From assembly GCA_028285035.1 (NCBI GenBank), contig JANQQF010000051.1, positions 53,876 through 117,875 on the forward strand: DNA of 64,000 nucleotides, written 5' to 3'. Positions 52,664 through 62,238 of the stretch are shown piece by piece. The position numbers and the translations under genes are program-made. The DNA comes from Phycisphaerae bacterium (GTDB lineage Bacteria; Chloroflexota; Anaerolineae; 4572-78; J111). Under the pieces are notes generated by a model. The model ran no database searches, was not told where the DNA came from, and was given only the letters and a program-made list of their open reading frames with translations. Each line of letters opens with the position of its first letter. Position 1 is the stretch's first letter.

Positions 52664-55600
52664 CTACAAAAAACTGTACTGCTCCCCAACTAAAGCAACT
52701 GTAATCTCAAGCTGTTTACTCACTCGTTTTCGCTTAGGTTTCTTAGTCGAAGCGACATTGGTCTCCATCAAATCAGCCCAAGAAAGCTGGCTGATCCCAT
52801 TTGAACCCACCTCGACAATATCGACCTCAACATCTGGGGCTGGCGCTAAATCCTCGGATAACGGTATCTGGGGTGACAGAATGATCTTCTCAATGGCCGC
52901 AATCTCCATTCCTGACCACTCAATTGTTCGCTTCTTACCATTCGCTACCGCTTTCATCAAAGCATCCATCAGATTGCCATCATCCACATCCATCGCAGCT
53001 AAACCCTCAGCCAAGTTGCCTTCAACCATCAAGGCCGCTTTGAGTTTCTGGGCCACTAATTGTAAGGCCGTTTCCTGCATCGAATCCTCGTAGTAGAGAA
53101 AGATGACGCGCACTGGCTTGGTTTGACCCAATCGCCAAGAACGACGATCCCGTTGCCGGAGGTCATTGATTTTGTACTCCACCCCTGTTTCGATCAAAGT
53201 GGGGAGTTCTAGTAAATCTAAGCCCTCCTTGATCAGGTTACCGTTCATGAGCAGCACCGGCTTCTGTCCACGACTGTGGCAGCGTTTAACACAAGCCCGA
53301 TACCAGGCTTCTCGATCTTGTGGTTTGCAAGTGTCAGAGCGCAGGATTTCCGAGTAGATGCCCCGTTCTTGCAGCAACTTTTGGATGCGTCCCATCCAAT
53401 CTCGGCGATTGACCTGCGAGAAGAAGATCCCGACCCCACGATCATTAGCGAGTTCTGCCTCAATGAGATCAAGGAGAACCTCATCTTTAGCCAGTGGCTC
53501 ATCCAGACAGGTGTCATTGCTCACCAAGATGCCCTCAATCGTATGAGTGGTCAGCACCTTCCCTTCTCTATCTTTGCCGACTAATTGCTCGGTGATCGGG
53601 CAATCTAACCAACCAAGACTAGCATACAACCAAGCCGAGAGTAGTCCTGGCTTGCCTTCCCTGGCCAAACTGACCGCCTCTTGATACAGTCCGGCTAACG
53701 CCTCAATTCCATCTTCCAAACGCGGATCAAGCGGAACCGGCAAGCGTTCTTCGGTGTACTTGGGTAAGACAAAGCCAATATCGGATAAACGCAGAAAGGC
53801 ACTGTGATTGAGAATTTTAGCCACCATTTGGGGGGATACGCCAGGCAACTCCTTGACCCGTTCATTCTCTCTGGCATAACCGTAGGCACTGTGATGTCGA
53901 TCCGAGGTTTTGACCTTGGTGATGGTCTCGATCAGCCCGTGATGGGTGACAAAGCGTTGCACATCGGTGTGACTGTAGATCTGGCGAAACTCATAGAACA
54001 AGCGATAGAGCATATAAAATGCGCCGCTGGCTTTGCCATTGTAAAAGGTGCCCGTCATCGCAATTACCTTTTTAGCCCCTGAGATCAAGTCTTGCGAAGC
54101 TTGGCCACGGTCTGTTCGTCCGCCTTTAGCTACGTGAATTTCGTCCATCACGAGGTTGTAGCGTCCACTATACCGGCGATTGAGAAACTCAGCCACGGCA
54201 AACCTTCCGCCATAAGAAAAAGGGATCATCTGCCATAAAGCTGCGCCACAACTGCACCACAACTTACGTTTACCCAACTGCTTAACGGTTATCATAGGCA
54301 CATCCTGAGCATCAGTCAAAACCTCATCACAATCAGGACAGCACAATACCCGATCCACTTTTGTCATCTCTTTTTCAACAATTCGACGATAAGGGTAATT
54401 TGGGATCTGTTCCTCCACCTCGACAGAATATCGCAACGGTTTGAGGCGGGTGGCGGGGGCGTGTTCCCAACGGGAACTATTCTTCAAGGTTTCATAGGAG
54501 ACAACCAAGATACTACGGCCGGGTTCTTCCATTGCCCGAATGGTATCAAGAATGGGCTTAGAGACCTTTCGAACTTTGCCTTGCCCATCGGCTTGCTTTC
54601 GTTTCTCACCAATCAAGTGAACCTGAACACTATATACAGCTAACACTGTTTTAGCTTCTCTGGCCCATTTTGCCGCAATCGGGGTCGGACAGGCAATCAC
54701 CGTTTTGGCCTTGTCTCCGCCTAACAAGGCAATGATGGCTTGGGCTGTACAAGTTTTTCCGGTCCCCATCTCACCGATAAGCACCACCGATTTATGATCT
54801 TTTAATCGTGTGGCTAAGGCGGCGGCTCGGACTTGTTGAGCTGGGAGTAACCCACCAGCTTTCTCTTGACCTGGTAGCTTACCTGGAGCTTGGACTTGAG
54901 ACAGAGGTTCAACCCACTGCCCCATATCACGCTCCGGTTCAAACAAGGGCGGATACTGTTGCTCGATCATATCGACCAAGGTCTGTTGATGGGTTAGCAA
55001 GAAGTCGGCAAAGCCTGCTTTGTCATCCAGACTGTTATAGGTGGCAAAGCGACCATTCTCCAGATTGAACGCCGTGATCTGTTGGACCAACTGCTCTCGC
55101 TCTCGGGTAGTATGGATTGCATCTTCGCCTTCCATCTCCACATTCTTGCTCACCTTGAGCCGTTTGGTGGTCGAGCCTTTGATAAGGTAGGGTTCGCCTT
55201 CGATCTCAACCTCGGCCCCATTGACAATCCCTGCGGCAATGGCCATTGCCGCGTGACCAGCGGTTAGCCGTAAAATCGGCTGAAACTGCTCCAAACCTTG
55301 GCCCGTCCCACAGGTCAAGGTCTCCCAGCTATCTAAGGTCGAAATCCCTTGGGCCTCCACCTCCTCTAGCACGGTGACGATATTGGGAAAGCTCATCTCA
55401 AAGCGCGTAATCCCATTCTCTCTTGGCGTAAGTTGATAGGCAAACTCGGCCTGTTTCAACTCAGGAAAGCCCGTCTTAGCTTCCGTTTCCAAATCTTGGG
55501 TTTGGGTGTAGGTGTAGGTTGCAAGTTCGGTTCGTTTGATACCAAAAATGGCAATCTGCTTGAAGCGATCATAGAAGGGGTCGGGAAATCTTCGGATGTT

Positions 55601-56071
55601 GATCTCCTTGAGGTGTTGGACCAAGAGGTTGCACAACTCCCAGGTGATAATGGTATCGGGAATCACCCAGATACCAAGCCCGTCTGGTTCAAGCAGGGAT
55701 AGATCAAGTTTGATGTGATCCAACTCCATTCGAGTCCCTTCCAGTGTCTGATCATAGGGAGGGTTGTCAAACAAAACCGTAAACCCTCCTTCAACATCCA
55801 GATACTCTCTAGCCCCATTCAGACAATGATCCAAGCGAGCTTGGGCTTGGCTAAATCGCTCGGGGTGCAGCTCACAGCCGTAACTCAACAAGCCTAAATG
55901 ATTGGCTAGCATCGCCACAGGTAAGCCATCACCCACACAAGGATCGAGGATAGTCCCAATTCGTTCATCGGGTTCTGTTGCAGGGCTGACGATGTTACTG
56001 GCGATCAATTCCATCATTTCTAACGGGGTAGCATAAAACAACACTTTACTTTTTGCAGCTAATCGAGCCAC
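52664..56071 (-). CDS. N6-adenine methyltransferase/SNF2-like helicase fusion
   Basis: 1135 residues. N-terminal DUF6094-like methylase with SAM motif ILDPCVGDG (about 41-49) and catalytic NPPY at 103-106. The C-terminal part is a superfamily 2 helicase with Walker A GEMGTGKTCTA, the Walker B-like MDEIHVAKG, MTGTFYNGK and LRQRDRRSWRLGQ; a zinc ribbon (CCPDCD, WCSCG) sits inside it. Methylase-helicase fusions are found on phages, plasmids and ICEs (DarB-like antirestriction is one example). It may methylate element DNA or act in transfer. Its start follows AAGGAGATG. Confidence 0.85.
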   Translation of the reverse strand: MARLAAKSKVLFYATPLEMMELIASNIVSPATEPDERIGTILDPCVGDGLPVAMLANHLGLLSYGCELHPERFSQAQARLDHCLNGAREYLDVEGGFTVLFDNPPYDQTLEGTRMELDHIKLDLSLLEPDGLGIWVIPDTIITWELCNLLVQHLKEINIRRFPDPFYDRFKQIAIFGIKRTELATYTYTQTQDLETEAKTGFPELKQAEFAYQLTPRENGITRFEMSFPNIVTVLEEVEAQGISTLDSWETLTCGTGQGLEQFQPILRLTAGHAAMAIAAGIVNGAEVEIEGEPYLIKGSTTKRLKVSKNVEMEGEDAIHTTREREQLVQQITAFNLENGRFATYNSLDDKAGFADFLLTHQQTLVDMIEQQYPPLFEPERDMGQWVEPLSQVQAPGKLPGQEKAGGLLPAQQVRAAALATRLKDHKSVVLIGEMGTGKTCTAQAIIALLGGDKAKTVIACPTPIAAKWAREAKTVLAVYSVQVHLIGEKRKQADGQGKVRKVSKPILDTIRAMEEPGRSILVVSYETLKNSSRWEHAPATRLKPLRYSVEVEEQIPNYPYRRIVEKEMTKVDRVLCCPDCDEVLTDAQDVPMITVKQLGKRKLWCSCGAALWQMIPFSYGGRFAVAEFLNRRYSGRYNLVMDEIHVAKGGRTDRGQASQDLISGAKKVIAMTGTFYNGKASGAFYMLYRLFYEFRQIYSHTDVQRFVTHHGLIETITKVKTSDRHHSAYGYARENERVKELPGVSPQMVAKILNHSAFLRLSDIGFVLPKYTEERLPVPLDPRLEDGIEALAGLYQEAVSLAREGKPGLLSAWLYASLGWLDCPITEQLVGKDREGKVLTTHTIEGILVSNDTCLDEPLAKDEVLLDLIEAELANDRGVGIFFSQVNRRDWMGRIQKLLQERGIYSEILRSDTCKPQDREAWYRACVKRCHSRGQKPVLLMNGNLIKEGLDLLELPTLIETGVEYKINDLRQRDRRSWRLGQTKPVRVIFLYYEDSMQETALQLVAQKLKAALMVEGNLAEGLAAMDVDDGNLMDALMKAVANGKKRTIEWSGMEIAAIEKIILSPQIPLSEDLAPAPDVEVDIVEVGSNGISQLSWADLMETNVASTKKPKRKRVSKQLEITVALVGEQYSFL

Positions 56072-56106
56072 GTTTCACATCTCCTTTCGAGGTCATTAAT
56101 TTTGCG

Positions 56107-56973
56107 TTATTTGGGATGGGTACGTTTTGAAGGGATATATAGAGCCAGTTCGTGGTCCACGAGAAAATTAAGGCCAAGCTCTTTCTTCGCCCAAGCCAGT
56201 GCATAGGTCAGATTAGGGGCTTGAACCAACATTTCATCATCTTGATACAAACAATGGGTATCATCCTCAAGCAAAATCCTCCACTGGTCGGCCTCATAGC
56301 CTTGTGTAGTCGAAATCAATGGAATACCTAACGCCAATTGAGTCCGGACAATCTCCAGCCAAGTATCTTGATAACCACCATAAGTTCTGACCGAGAAACA
56401 ACGAACGTTTCCTAGTCCTTTGATTTCCGTAATCGGCAGGAAGGCTTTTTCAATAAGTTGGACTTGTTCTTGCAACTCATTCCCATTGCGGATCATCTTA
56501 GTTTCAAAAAACCATCGCTGAAGCGATTGTTGACCTAACTCCCAAAGCCAAGGTGTCCAGGTGTCTTGCAGGGGAATAGCCAGCGTCCGATTGAGCCGTT
56601 CAAAAAATCCGGTAGGAACGCTGTCTGTGTAGGACAACACAAAAAAGCCATATTCATTGTCCTCGGCCACCGTCAGGCGGGGGTGAATCAAGGCCAGATC
56701 AATCATTCCACTTGGTAATCGGGTGCGGACTGTTTTGTAGGTGACACCTTTCATCAAGGCCACGTGTTCGGGATAATGACGGCCAGGCACCAAAATCTTG
56801 ACCCCACTACTCCACGCCTTCCCGCGTGCATCCCGGCTCGATAATCTGGCCCAAATCGCATTTACGGTCGGCTCATCCCCGACCATTCGCAGGAAATAAC
56901 AGCCATCACTATCACTATCAACAAAATCAAGTAACATTGCTTTCAACTTGCCAAACTCTATCATGTGAATCAC
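56107..56973 (-). CDS. Hypothetical protein, 288 aa, mobile-element type
   Basis: The start is taken as a GTG at 56973 with AAGGAG eight bases upstream; the ATG at 56964 is an alternative. I do not recognise the family. The protein is soluble, with Trp-rich segments (DTWTPWLWELGQQSLQRWF) and a central region containing GNVRCFSVRTYGGYQDTWLEIV. It precedes the methylase-helicase gene by 35 bases in the same direction, so it may be a partner in DNA processing. Confidence 0.6.
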   Translation of the reverse strand: MIHMIEFGKLKAMLLDFVDSDSDGCYFLRMVGDEPTVNAIWARLSSRDARGKAWSSGVKILVPGRHYPEHVALMKGVTYKTVRTRLPSGMIDLALIHPRLTVAEDNEYGFFVLSYTDSVPTGFFERLNRTLAIPLQDTWTPWLWELGQQSLQRWFFETKMIRNGNELQEQVQLIEKAFLPITEIKGLGNVRCFSVRTYGGYQDTWLEIVRTQLALGIPLISTTQGYEADQWRILLEDDTHCLYQDDEMLVQAPNLTYALAWAKKELGLNFLVDHELALYIPSKRTHPK

Positions 56974-57000
56974 ACCAATATCTCCTTTTGTGAAATACAA

Positions 57001-57455
57001 AAAGGCCGCGCTTCTCAGGGAGAGAAACGGGCCTTGACCAATAATTTGTTATTCAGTTGTTGGCTTAAATAATTCGCAAAACAATGATCGAGATCAAAAA
57101 ATTTGGATTTGCTCCAAATAGATCGAAAATCGAATAGATTATGGCGAATTATTAAAAAGTAAACCGGATTTTAGCTATGGCTAGGCATAATGCTTGCCAT
57201 TTTAAAAAAACCGTTTTTTCCAAAGCTGCTTCCGGTTTACTCAAAAACGAGCGAGTTTTTAAGGTGCAATAAAACGACCACTATAGGGGGTGACAGCGCC
57301 CCAGATCAAGTACGGAAATGTATGACATTTTGTTATCCCATCCTGTTGGGACGATCCGACCTGGTAGATTTCCGCTCTCCGAGCGACGACTTGAGTTTCG
57401 CCTTGCTCCACTCAGGTCGTGGGTTTTGAAGATGTAAGGGGGATTTTGTCTACAA
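57001..57455. other. Gene-free 455 bases with multiple inverted repeats
   Basis: No ORF is convincing. Inverted repeats include AGTAAACCGGA (57158-57168) with TCCGGTTTACT (57231-57241), inner ATGGC/GCCAT, AAAAAACCG with TTTTTT, and ACGACTTGAGT/ACTCAGGTCGT (57384-57421, with one G-U pair). Located between coupling-type and XRE genes, it could be an origin of transfer or replication or a structured RNA. Confidence 0.45.
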
Positions 57456-57671
57456 TCAAGAATGAGGAAATAAATCACCGACCTTTATGCTAAACTTGCG
57501 GGCCAATCGATAAAGTAGTCTTAAACTGGGCCGCTCCTTTCCAGCTTCCAAGAATTGAATATATTTGGTACTCACCCGAACCTGCTCGGCTAGGTACTCC
57601 TGGGTCCAGCCTAAATGCTTGCGATGTTTCTTGATTTGCCGCCCTAAACGACGGTCTTGCTGGGTCATCAT
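57456..57671 (-). CDS. XRE-family HTH regulator
   Basis: 71 residues. A complete XRE helix-turn-helix: RLGRQIKKHRKHLGWTQEYL, then QVRVSTKYIQFLEAGKERPSL. ATG has an ATG duplicate (57671 and 57668) and no strong Shine-Dalgarno. Small XRE proteins repress mobile-element genes; the divergent 84-residue gene starts 123 bases away, and the repeat-rich region lies immediately downstream. It may control either. Confidence 0.85.
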   Translation of the reverse strand: MMTQQDRRLGRQIKKHRKHLGWTQEYLAEQVRVSTKYIQFLEAGKERPSLRLLYRLARKFSIKVGDLFPHS

Positions 57672-57794
57672 AACTGTAGCCTAACAAGCTCAGCCAAAAT
57701 TAACACCAAGTCAGACTTACCTTTTCTAGGGGAAATTGCCCTTGATTTTCATTCGCCAATTTCGGTATGCTTTTATGAGAAAGGAGATTGATGT

Positions 57795-58049
57795 ATGCAA
57801 GACCTCTACAGCACTTTGGAAGCCTTTGCCGAAGATATTTTGGCCAAAAGGGAGGAGCCAATTGAACTGATTGTGACCTATGGTCGTGAAATTAGGCGGC
57901 GCATCTTCAGCGAACCTTCATCACCCAGTATGTTAATTTATTTGGGGATTTTATCGAAAGCAGAGTATGCCGAGTGGCAGAAAAAAATACGTGAAGAAGC
58001 ACGAAAGGAGCTTGCCAAAACAGACGACACGGAGGAGGTAAAAAGTTAA
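57795..58049 (+). CDS. Small hypothetical protein, 84 aa
   Basis: ATG preceded by AAGGAGATTGATGT. Mainly helical, with a central hydrophobic segment (SMLIYLGILSKAEY) and a charged tail. It is divergent from the XRE gene and converges on the coupling ATPase. I do not recognise it. Confidence 0.55.
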   Translation: MQDLYSTLEAFAEDILAKREEPIELIVTYGREIRRRIFSEPSSPSMLIYLGILSKAEYAEWQKKIREEARKELAKTDDTEEVKS

Positions 58050-58058
58050 TCCATCTGT

Positions 58059-59900
58059 TTAGATCGACAACGGCAAGGGTTTGCGATGTGCCGTTGGCTG
58101 CTTTGCCCTCCGAGTAACCGATTTTTTATTTTGCCTTTTTGCAGGAGGTTTGGTAATAGTCTTTGGTGGTGATTTAGCAGATGTTGTTCTGCTTCTCCGG
58201 ACAGTGGACTTCGACACAAACAACGGCTCCTGCAAATGCGGGATAGCTTCAGGGGGCAGGTGCTCAATCGTCATTTCTTCCTCTTTCACTCTGGCAACCT
58301 TGATCCTGGCTGCCTTATTCCCCTGAATGATAAAGGCTCCACCCGTCGTCAACTCCCGCACATCGTTGGGATGCACCCGAAACTCATCATCTCTTTTAAT
58401 CGACCCCATTCCGGTAGCCTCACCCGTATCATACTGGATGGTTGGCACCACACTATCCTTGGTTCCGGCAATTGAGGCGATCAATTCAGGAAAGTTGCTT
58501 TGCAATAGATAGTAGGTGTCGATATTGGATAGTAAGTCTTGTACCTCTACCCCACCCCCCAACGAGGATGCATCCTGGGTCGATAGAAAGACTCGCACAT
58601 TTCTGGATTGGCACTGTCGTAATAACTCGGCGGTATTGTGACTGCCAATCGAGTTGAACTCATCAATCATCAAGATGATCTCGTGGTTGGGATCTTTACG
58701 CAGGGTGTAGTCTTTGAAGTCCTCAATCAAAAAGTCGAGGAATCGCTTGCCAGAGTCTTTCTGGGAACTAGCTGGAATGGAAAAGATGGCACATCGGCTG
58801 TTATCGAATGAGAAGCCTTGATGGTGCATAGCATAGCGGAACTCCTCATAAAAGGTATATAAAGAGCGTTTGAGGGTGACAAAATCGCTGGTTTTGACCC
58901 CCTTGAGAGCCATTCGGGCCACGGGATTGTGCTGGCACTCCTCCTTAAGCCAGGCTTCGTCAATCCGGTAGATCAACTCCAAAAAGGAGCGCGGTGGACC
59001 TCTACGCACACTTTTGCACACCGGCAACAAAATCGAACGATCCATCTCGGCGTAGTGTCTGGCTCCACCAACGGCCTCCCCCTTCTTGGTAATGGCGATC
59101 AAGCGATTGTAGATAGCCTCTGCCGAACCGTTAAAGCCATTATAGGGATGGGTTCGGGAGGGGTTGCCCAGTCGCAGGACCGGAGGATTGCCTCGTCCAG
59201 AGGCATAACAGGTGTTGCGAAAGAAGGGGATCAACTTTTCTTCACCCTTACCATCAATCAGGAAGATGTTAGCGTTGGTGTTCATGGCTGCTTCAAAGAG
59301 ATAGCGCTTTTGGGTTTCGGTCTTGCCGCTCTGGGTCTTACCCAAGGCAAAGCTATGTCCGGCTCGTATCTGGGTGTTTAGATAGAGCCATCGATCCTCC
59401 ACAGCGATTCCACTCTCTTTGGCAAAATCATCGCCCTCCAAAAACACCCCCAATCGAATCCGGCCAGATCGATTGGGAATGGGCTGTCTCTCGACTTGTT
59501 CAGCAGCTACTAACTGTTTGATTTTCTCCTTCCGTCGTTGCTGGGCCGCTTCCACAAACCAGTCTTCCACCGAGCGGGGGCGTAGGAAGGCGTGGACCGT
59601 GCCTAAAGGTTGAAGCATTCCGGTGACGAAGGGTATAGTCAGCAAAAAGGTTGTGGAGTCCTGAGATGGATCCAGAATGTACACCGGATGATAGTAGGCA
59701 TACCAGATCAAAGAGAAGCTACCACAACCCCAGATAAAGATTTTTAGTCGCTCATTGCGGCGGCAATACCAATGAGCCACAACAGATATGATAACTGTGA
59801 AGGGATGAAAGACCGCCCCTAATAAAGCTAGACCAAGACCGCCCAGACAATACCATTGGAAGCGATTGGGTTGGGCGATAACGTTTGAAGTAGTGGGCAT
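58059..59900 (-). CDS. Coupling-protein-like (TraG/VirD4-type) membrane ATPase
   Basis: 613 residues. Two to four hydrophobic helices (about 16-45, 55-72, 84-100) precede a RecA-like motor domain. Walker A GKTQSGKT lies at 187-194, with IILMIDEFN as Walker B near 420 and STQD later. A Lys/Arg/Thr/Pro-rich tail ends the protein. This is the layout of type IV coupling proteins that deliver DNA to a secretion channel, though no relaxase or channel gene is visible in the window. It lies downstream of the replication-relaxation-like gene. FtsK/HerA-like motor function is the safest statement. Confidence 0.8.
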   Translation of the reverse strand: MPTTSNVIAQPNRFQWYCLGGLGLALLGAVFHPFTVIISVVAHWYCRRNERLKIFIWGCGSFSLIWYAYYHPVYILDPSQDSTTFLLTIPFVTGMLQPLGTVHAFLRPRSVEDWFVEAAQQRRKEKIKQLVAAEQVERQPIPNRSGRIRLGVFLEGDDFAKESGIAVEDRWLYLNTQIRAGHSFALGKTQSGKTETQKRYLFEAAMNTNANIFLIDGKGEEKLIPFFRNTCYASGRGNPPVLRLGNPSRTHPYNGFNGSAEAIYNRLIAITKKGEAVGGARHYAEMDRSILLPVCKSVRRGPPRSFLELIYRIDEAWLKEECQHNPVARMALKGVKTSDFVTLKRSLYTFYEEFRYAMHHQGFSFDNSRCAIFSIPASSQKDSGKRFLDFLIEDFKDYTLRKDPNHEIILMIDEFNSIGSHNTAELLRQCQSRNVRVFLSTQDASSLGGGVEVQDLLSNIDTYYLLQSNFPELIASIAGTKDSVVPTIQYDTGEATGMGSIKRDDEFRVHPNDVRELTTGGAFIIQGNKAARIKVARVKEEEMTIEHLPPEAIPHLQEPLFVSKSTVRRSRTTSAKSPPKTITKPPAKRQNKKSVTRRAKQPTAHRKPLPLSI

Positions 59901-59978
59901 TGGGGCAGACGGTGGGTTACACAGCTAATAAGCTTACACGCTAACATACATCTCAAAGGCCACTCAAGTCCCAAGAAA

Positions 59979-60677
59979 TCAGACTGACAACTCTGCATAG
60001 GGGATCTGTCCCAAAGGGACATTGGTGAACTTGGCTTTATCAAAAGGGTTCAACCGTTTCAACCGGCTATTCACATACCTATATACTCTAGGATGCGAAT
60101 AGTAGACAATATATTCATACCGATAGGCCAACTGTTCTAGAATGTTATCAATATCAGACTCTTTTTTCTGATTAAGTTCAATCTCAAAGGCGACGACCGG
60201 GGTACCAGGGCGTTGCGCTTCCCCATCTGCGGCATGGGTGTCTTTTGGCTGTTCTTTGCGAATCTGACGCTCACTCTTCCAGATAACTGGGGTTTGATCG
60301 ACCCGGTTCTTATACTCAATATGCATCCGTAATAAATTCTGGTGATGATAATGGTCCAGCATACTGACCGCTGGCTTTCGTTCCAAATAAGGGTAGCCGA
60401 ACTCATCCAATGCGGCTTGTGTCGGCCAAACCCAGGCTATGGGAGAGTATCGATAAGCTCGACAAATTAACTTCTGTTGTTGCCATTTTGAGCGTTGTTT
60501 CTTAACGGCAAATCGAGTGACTCGATCTTTAGCACGCGTTTCCGTTTCTAAATATTTTTCATCAATCAAATACCGATACTGATACAACAAAATCTCCAAC
60601 AAATCCTCTCTCACGCCATACGACTCACAGATAAACTCCAAAACCCGCTTATTCCGTACTGATCGATCATTCATCAT
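59979..60677 (-). CDS. Replication-relaxation-like protein
   Basis: 232 residues. An N-terminal winged-helix-like section (VRNKRVLEFICESYGVREDLLEILLYQYRYL) precedes a domain with HHQNLLRMHIEYK, PVVAFEIELNQKKESD and YRYEYIVYYS, matching the replication-relaxation (PF13814) pattern. Members occur on conjugative plasmids and ICEs of Gram-positive and Chloroflexota bacteria next to coupling ATPases; a DNA-nicking or replication role is suspected but not established. It precedes the coupling ATPase on the same strand. Confidence 0.7.
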   Translation of the reverse strand: MMNDRSVRNKRVLEFICESYGVREDLLEILLYQYRYLIDEKYLETETRAKDRVTRFAVKKQRSKWQQQKLICRAYRYSPIAWVWPTQAALDEFGYPYLERKPAVSMLDHYHHQNLLRMHIEYKNRVDQTPVIWKSERQIRKEQPKDTHAADGEAQRPGTPVVAFEIELNQKKESDIDNILEQLAYRYEYIVYYSHPRVYRYVNSRLKRLNPFDKAKFTNVPLGQIPYAELSV

Positions 60678-61211
60678 AGATCTACAAAACTATATCAACA
60701 TTATGAACAAATAATGACCTTCTTTCTTTACTTTTCACTACGCTCCCCTACCCACGCCCACCCACCTCACCACGCCCGATTTCTTAACCCCATACCTGAT
60801 ATTCCTCGACGAGGCAGGTATGGGGTTAAGAAATTTTTTGGGAGCGATAGCGGACAAAAAAAGGGCGTTCTCTTGAGGTGGGTGGGCGCGGGGAATTGAT
60901 AATTTTGTCACCAAAGGGGTCACAAGCGTGACACCCTCACAATACAGATGTAGATACCGCTTTTGATACCCTCCGAATATTGAGGCGAAAAGACTTTAAT
61001 AAGTGGACATTTTTTGAAGGTGGGGATATTTTGTTTTCGAAGATGAGCAAATTAAAAAGTCAGTTGAAAATGGCTGACTGTCTGGATAAATTCTTAATTC
61101 TAACCTAGATGCGTCAAAAATAAATTGAAAGTGCCATTTTAATTAACTTCTCATTAACCGCATAAAAAGATAATTGGTTAGGCACTATCGCCGGCCCAAA
61201 ATATATTACAG
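60678..61211. other. 534-base gene-free region with a long nested palindrome
   Basis: Apart from the palindrome at 60751-60892 and a GTCAC/GTGAC hairpin (60916-60936), I see no ORF, tRNA or other feature. It separates the replication-relaxation gene from the caspase-like gene. Confidence 0.6.
60751..60892. repeat. Nested palindrome with 20-bp perfect inner arms
   Basis: Inner arms ATTTCTTAACCCCATACCTG (60779-60798) and its exact complement (60815-60834), with CCTCG/CGAGG in the loop. Middle arms CGCCC/GGGCG. Outer arms CCCACGCCCACCCACCTCA (60751-60769) and a complement with one mismatch (60874-60892). The whole spans about 142 bases and is likely a folded RNA, a miniature element end or a single-strand origin. 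Confidence 0.6.
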
Positions 61212-62238
61212 CTATGTTAACGAGAATAACACGGTAAGGGTTGAGCGATTCATTCGGTTCAGGAGCAGGTTCAAGTTGATTGGGGTTGGCGTGGGGCAGC
61301 AGAAAACAAACTCCCCTTTATCGTGCCGATTCAATGGCCACAGACTTGGCGTCTGCTCGTGCTGAACCTGCTTCTCGGCGCGGATTTCAACCTGCTCGTG
61401 TAGATAGAGATGCAGTTCAGTGGCGACTAAGACCCCATCACCATTGGTGTCGGCCTTACCTTCCAACGCGGTAAACAACGCCTCAGCAAAGGGAGAGTGT
61501 TCATGCCCAGTATCTTGGCGTGTGCCGAGTGTTGCTCCTGGCAAACTATCGAGGGCCTTTTGATCATGTCCGGCTGAGGTCAACACCTGCCAGACATCAA
61601 AGCGGATAAACCGCTCATATCGTTCGCGATAGAGAACGGCATCGGGGGACGTGAGAAAGCTTCGCTGACTGGACCAGCGGAAGGCACCGGAGAAACAACA
61701 GTCGAGGATAATCAGACAGTGACGACAGGGTAAGGCGATTAAGGCATCGTGAACTACCTGCATTGACAGGTAGCTGCTACGATCTTGGGCATTGGCATCT
61801 TGCGGTAACAGATACCCAGCCGGGCCATTATCCCCATCCAAGGCCACCCCGTGTCCAGCAAAATAGACAATCAATCGGTCATTCGGCCCAACCTTGGCAG
61901 GTAGCTCATCATTAAACAAGGTGGTTAGCCGCTGGTTACTGACCTCATCAACAAGAAGATCAACTTCATATTGATATTGCTCTTGTAAGATCTCGGCTAG
62001 TCGTTCGGCATCCTGTCTAGTCGTCTTCAAGACAGGAATCCCCCTTACCGTATGCATTGATCCCAATAATCATGGCCAGATTACGCTCGAAATCCTGTCG
62101 TTTCTTTGTCTCCCCTATCGCTTCCGAGTCAAATCCAGCATCGCGGGTATGGATATTTCCATTTCTGAGACATAGACTTTCCTTATTGTAAAGATTACAA
62201 TCGAGGTTATTGGAATAGAAATTTGTAATATTCAGCAA
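61212..62238 (-). pseudogene. Caspase-like (C14) peptidase, frameshifted near the N-terminus
   Basis: The main ORF (61212-62066) carries the peptidase C14-type core: catalytic His72 in YFAGHG and Cys124 in LDCCFSG. The start of the domain, FERNLAMIIGINAYGKG, lies in another frame (from 62238). The frames join at a C5 run (62040-62044, G5 on the coding strand). Removing one G gives GINAYGKGIPVLKTTRQDAERL, a normal caspase-like order. It is either broken, programmed, or a sequencing error. Caspase-like proteases often act as cell-death effectors, and the WD40/TPR gene alongside may be a sensor. Confidence 0.75.

Noticed and set aside
57190..57429. 79-residue plus-strand ORF in the 57 kb region
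   Set aside because: Sits on top of the inverted repeats, has mixed composition and no ribosome-binding site.
57001..57455. tRNA gene as an integration target
   Set aside because: Inverted repeats here do not form a cloverleaf and lack the T-loop consensus GTTCGA; I saw no tRNA elsewhere in the window either.
60714..60923. Short ORFs across the long palindrome at 60.75 kb
   Set aside because: Composition mirrors the palindrome arms (proline/histidine and glycine-rich halves), so they are structural artefacts.
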